Assembly: GCA_050084985.1 (NCBI GenBank)
Contig: JBITNC010000001.1
Span: forward strand, 137,640,001-137,704,000
From: Nageia nagi
Lineage: Eukaryota > Pinophyta
Length of the DNA stretch: 64,000 nucleotides
Direction: 5' to 3'
Shown: piece by piece, positions 60,553-64,000 of the stretch
Numbering within the stretch: position 1 is the first letter of the stretch
Layout: each line of letters opens with the position of its first letter
Translations under genes and position numbers: made by a program
Notes under the pieces: generated by a model
The model's input: only the letters and a program-made list of their open reading frames with translations
Databases searched by the model: none
Told to the model about the DNA's origin: nothing

Positions 60553-61554
60553 ATGGAAGAATTTCTTTTACCAAAACACATTCTTGATGGTTCTAACTTT
60601 GAGATTTGGGAACCACAGATGAGAGTTGAATTCCAAGTAAGGAAGCTTTGGAAAATAGTGATTGAGAACCTTGTACCTCTTACAGATGAGAAGGCACTAG
60701 AGGCTTACAACATAAAGAATGAGTTGGTAACTTCTATGATTTATCATGTAATTTTAGATGATATGCTTCTAATGATTTTCTCTTCATCCTTGATAAAAAA
60801 AACTTGGGATAAGCTTTAGCAAATCTACCTTGGTTCAAACTTTTCAAGAAGGTTTACCATTCTCTAAAAGTTGCTTCAATCCTGTCAAGGGAAAGATGAA
60901 AATGTGGCTATATACTTGAACAAAATCATTGACTTAAGAACCTAACATATTGCCTATGGGTGCAATTGGATCAACAATGAGTTCATGGTATTCATCATTC
61001 TTCAAAGACTTTATTCAAAATTTGAAAACTTTTTGATGGTTATGAAAACAAGGCTTGATGATGAAGAAGTCTTCTCCCTTGAGAACCTTTCTAGGTACCT
61101 TTTGAAGCATGAGAAAAACTTTAATAATAAGGTGTTGATTTCTTCTTCTAAAGATAATAACGTTACTCTTGGAGCAACCAAAACTCCTTTCAAGAAGATG
61201 TTCAACCATCAAAAGAAATCTTATCCTTCTTTCAAGAAAAGAAGTAATGGCTACAATAGTAGTAGGAACAACTTAAACAACAACCACAATAATAGGAACA
61301 ATGATAACACCAACCACTTCAAGCAAAGAGATGGAAAAGGTAAAGTAAATAATCTATATTCTAAAGAAAAGATTGATGGTAATTGTAACTATTATGACAT
61401 CCAAGGTCACAAAGAAGTTGATTGCTACAAAAAGAAAAGAGAAGGAAAAAACAAAGGTAATGGAAATGTAAAGAACTACAAAGGAAATAAGAATATTCAA
61501 GCTAGATTTGCTACAATGCTTTACTCCATGTATTGCTCTTTTTTGTCTGATTGA
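60553..61554 (+). pseudogene. Copia Gag with zinc knuckle, family A
   Basis: The ATG at 60553 opens MEEFLLPKHILDGSNFEIWE, the usual start of plant copia gag. Then come TWDKL, QGKDENVAIYLNKIIDLRT and YSKFENFLMVMKTRLDDEEV. A basic Asn/Lys-rich linker leads to a knuckle near 61380 reading CNYYDIQGHKEVDC, where the second Cys of C-x2-C-x4-H-x4-C is Tyr. It ends before the TGA at 61552. Three internal stops are present. Gag forms the particle and binds RNA. Confidence 0.85.
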
Positions 61555-62660
61555 ATTGTTAATTCTAGTTGCACTAATCATCTATGCTTTGAAAAAGAAA
61601 AGTTTGAAAACTTTCACAAGTATAGAAAAGATGCAGTTGTAATAGATGATAACTCTACCTTTGAATTCTAAGAAATTGGGAGTGTGTTAATCCATGAAAA
61701 GATTTTTGAAAATGTTCTCTATGTTTCTAAGTTAAGAATGAACCTTCTCTTCATGATCTAAGTTGCTAGAAAAGGGTACTCTTTTGAGTTTGATTTTTAA
61801 TCCTGGTACATTAAGAAAGGACTTGCCACATTGGTTAAAGGATCAATAAAAGATGATCTCTACATTATAGATCAAGTTTCATGAAAGATGTGTCTTACTA
61901 TAAATGTGTGTTCTAGAGGCAATATTTGGCACCAACATTTAGGGAACCTTAATCACAAGAGTATTTAAGTCATAAAATACCAAGAACTTATGGAAGGTTT
62001 GCCTTTAATTTCTTCTTCAATTGGTTTATACGAGAAGTGAATTCTTGGCAAGATGCATAGACAAAAGTTTTAAAAAGATAAGGCAACAAGAGCATCTCAA
62101 CCTCTTCAACTTATGCATTCAGATTTGATAGGTTCATTTTAGACTACGTCACTTAGAAGAGCATCTTTCATCTTGACCTTCATTGATGACTTTAGTAAGA
62201 TGACCTTTGGGTATCTAATTGAGCACAAGGATCAAACCTTTGAGAGTTTTAAGGTTTTTAAGGCCTTTATTGAGAATCAAACTAACTTTAAAATCAAGAT
62301 GTTGAGATTAGATAATGGAGGAGAATATAACAACAATGAGTTCAATAATTTTTGTACTAAGTATGGAATCAAGAGGTAATTTATGATTCCTTACACTCCT
62401 CAACAGAATGGTTTTATCAAAAGAAAAAATAAAATAATTATAGAGATGGGTAGATGCATGTTGGGTAATCTTTCTAGTTTCTTGTAGGGTGAAGCTATGA
62501 GCACTGCTATTTATACCTTGAATAGGTGTTCTACAAAAGCCATTTAAGCTAAAAATCCTTTTGAAGCATGGTTAGGAAGAAAACCTAACATTTATCACCT
62601 TAGGGTGTTTGGTTGTAAAGCTTTCTCCTAAATTATTTTTGAGAAAAAGAAAAAGTTAGA
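61552..62660 (+). pseudogene. Copia protease and integrase, family A
   Basis: The protease start reads IVNSSCTNHLCF, so the active-site Asp of the usual D-S/T-G is Asn. The pre-integrase zinc region reads NIWHQHLGNLNHKS. The core reads LMHSDLIGSF, FIDDFSKMTFGYL, MLRLDNGGEYNNNEF and PQQNGFIKRKN, where the Glu of the usual D,D,E triad is Lys. It ends NPFEAWLGRKPNIYHLRVFG. About fifteen stops occur in the same frame, so it decayed by substitution. Confidence 0.85.
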
Positions 62661-62916
62661 TAAAAGAGCTAAAAAATGCATCTTTATGAGTTATGATAGT
62701 TAGCATAGAGGCTACAGTCTCTACTCTCCATCTTGTAAAGCCATGCTTATTTTAAGGGATTTAAATTTTAATAAACTTCTTGAAAAATCTACTTCTAATG
62801 AGAATGTTGATGATCCAAATAACTCTTTAGTTGCACCTAACTGGTTAGATATTAATCTAGATAAGTCACCTTAGGAATAAAACTCTCCAACTCAAAGGGT
62901 AACAAGGAGCATAACC

Positions 62917-64000
62917 TTGAACAAATCCTTATTTGCTAATATTGATAACAAGCATGAGTCCTCATCCTTTAAAGAGGCTTCAAAGCATGAGTGTTGGATG
63001 GAAGCGATGAAAGTGGAGTATAAGGCACTTATGAAAAATAAAATTTGGGACTTGGTTCCTTATCCCAATGAGAAGAATGTGATTAGCAATAAGTGGATCT
63101 ACAAGGTCAAATTCTATTTAGTTGGAGATATTGAAAAATACAAGGCAAGGTTAGTAGCTAAAGGTTTTACTTAGAAATATGATGTAGATTATGAGGAAAC
63201 CTTTGCTCCTATGGCAAAGATGCCTACTATCAAGATTATCCTTGCTCTTTCAGCAACTTAAAGATGAAAAGTTTTTCAACTTGATGTCAAGAGTGCATTT
63301 CTCAATGGTGACTTAGATATGGAAATCTTTATGAATCAACTAGAAGGGTTTATTATGGAAGGCAAAGAGTCTTTTGTGTGCAAGCTAAAGAAGTCATTCT
63401 ATGGACTTAAGCAAGCATTTAGAGCTTGGTATAGGAAGATTTTAGAGTACTTTGCAGATATTGTTTTCTCCAAGTGTTTTTTTAACTTGATCTATATGTG
63501 CTTAATTAAGGAAAAGATATGGTCTTGATTTTTCTTTATGTGAATGATCTTCTGATAACTGGGAACAATGAAAAAATCATTCAAGAGTGGATATCCAAAC
63601 TTAAGGCAACACTTGAAATGACTGATCTTAGTTTCTTACACTACTATCTTGGACTACAAGTGTATCAATACAAAGATTGTACTTATCTCAATCAATCTAA
63701 GTATATATCAGACATCTTACAGAAGTTTGGAATGGAGTGTAGATTTGCTATGATCCTAATCTCTCCTAGAATCACTATTTCTCTGAGGTCCAACTCTCAA
63801 TTAGTTGATGCTATAGCTTATAAGCAATTAATTGGTAGTCTTTTGTATTTGACTATTTTTAAGTCAGATATTACCTTTGTAGTAAATTTGATGGAATGAT
63901 TCATGCAGAAACCATATGTTGATCACCTTAATGCTATTAAGAAAATCTTAAAGTATGTTGCATGAACTAAGGATCTTGCTCTCAAGTATTCTAAGTTTCC
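62917..64000 (+). pseudogene. Copia RT and start of RNase H, family A, cut by window
   Basis: It reads ECWMEAMKVEYKALMKNKIW, NKWIYKVKF, KARLVAKGFT, YEETFAPMAKMPTIKII, FQLDVKSAFLNGDL (first catalytic Asp kept) and KSFYGLKQAFRAWY. After a frameshift near 63515 it reads LIFLYVNDLLITGN, so the YVDD motif is YVND. The thumb (HYYLGLQVYQ) and YKQLIGSLLYL follow. RNase H starts near the right edge (NAIKKILKYVA). Confidence 0.88.

Larger units (their letters stand above)
57453..64000 (+). mobile_element. Ty1-copia element family A, right copy, runs off window
   Basis: LTR 57453-57931, primer site, a 2.6-kb leader, then one long frame from 60553 holding gag, protease, integrase and RT, with about twenty stops. 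A single frameshift at about 63515 leads to the end of RT and the start of RNase H. The domain order with integrase before RT defines copia. The 3' LTR lies beyond the window. Confidence 0.88.

Noticed and set aside
61011-61581. Minus-strand open frames in the copia gag region
   Set aside because: The sense frame carries recognisable gag and a zinc knuckle. The minus frames are shadows.
1-64000. tRNA, rRNA or other structured RNA genes
   Set aside because: I looked for tRNA-like and rRNA-like words and found only retroelement primer sites.

Overview
The window looks like nuclear DNA of a land plant with a large, repeat-choked genome. It is strongly AT-rich, I see no intact host gene, and almost everything recognisable is an old plant-type LTR retrotransposon (Ty1-copia, Ty3-gypsy chromovirus, Ty3-gypsy Tat-like) or a CACTA DNA transposon with TNP2-type transposase. 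Most broken codons look like C-to-T or G-to-A changes (Gln, Arg and Trp codons turned to stops), as expected from long-methylated DNA. A gymnosperm such as a conifer fits this density and decay, but that is an inference. Layout, left to right. 1-1.8 kb: two diverged tandem copies of an unknown small gene, each with its own TATA-like box, both full of stops. 1.9-5.5 kb: the 5' part of a copia-type element (family A, minus strand) whose long leader carries a captured gamma-tubulin gene start. It is nested in the 3' LTR of a non-autonomous LTR element (family B, 5.5-10.1 kb, minus), which carries a 43-bp tandem array and a GC-rich 39-bp array. 10.1-11.05 kb: the 3' end and LTR of a third element (C). 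11.1-23.9 kb: a complete 12.8-kb Tat-like Ty3-gypsy element (minus) with two 1,331-bp LTRs and a GTACC target duplication. It has gag, protease, a plant-type extra RNase H placed before the reverse transcriptase, RT, the ordinary gypsy RNase H, integrase, and then a roughly 1,160-codon extra ORF of unknown function. 23.9-26.4 kb: sparse AT-rich sequence with a weak small-gene candidate. 26.4-44.6 kb: a very large imperfect inverted repeat built from two chromovirus copies in opposite orientation (left copy minus, right copy plus), centred on a 120-bp-arm hairpin at about 34.98 kb. The LTRs are unusually long (about 3.5 kb), one is tandemly duplicated, and the two copies have different internal deletions. 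44.6-57.4 kb: a decayed CACTA-type region. A TNP2-like transposase pseudogene lies at about 53-56.7 kb (plus). Upstream are three blocks of a T-rich minisatellite with an AAGTTTAAACC core, separated by fragments of unrecognised minus-strand coding sequence. 57.45-64 kb: a longer family-A copia element (plus) with LTR, initiator-Met primer site, a 2.6-kb leader, then gag, protease, integrase, RT and the start of RNase H, running off the window. Nothing here looks functional as protein. The interest lies in element architecture: the extra ORF and RNase H placement in the Tat-like element, the captured gamma-tubulin start, the variable leader cargo of family A and B elements, the unknown duplicated gene at the left end, and the inverted-repeat structure. 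Domain calls rest on reading translated motifs by eye. No alignment or database search was run.
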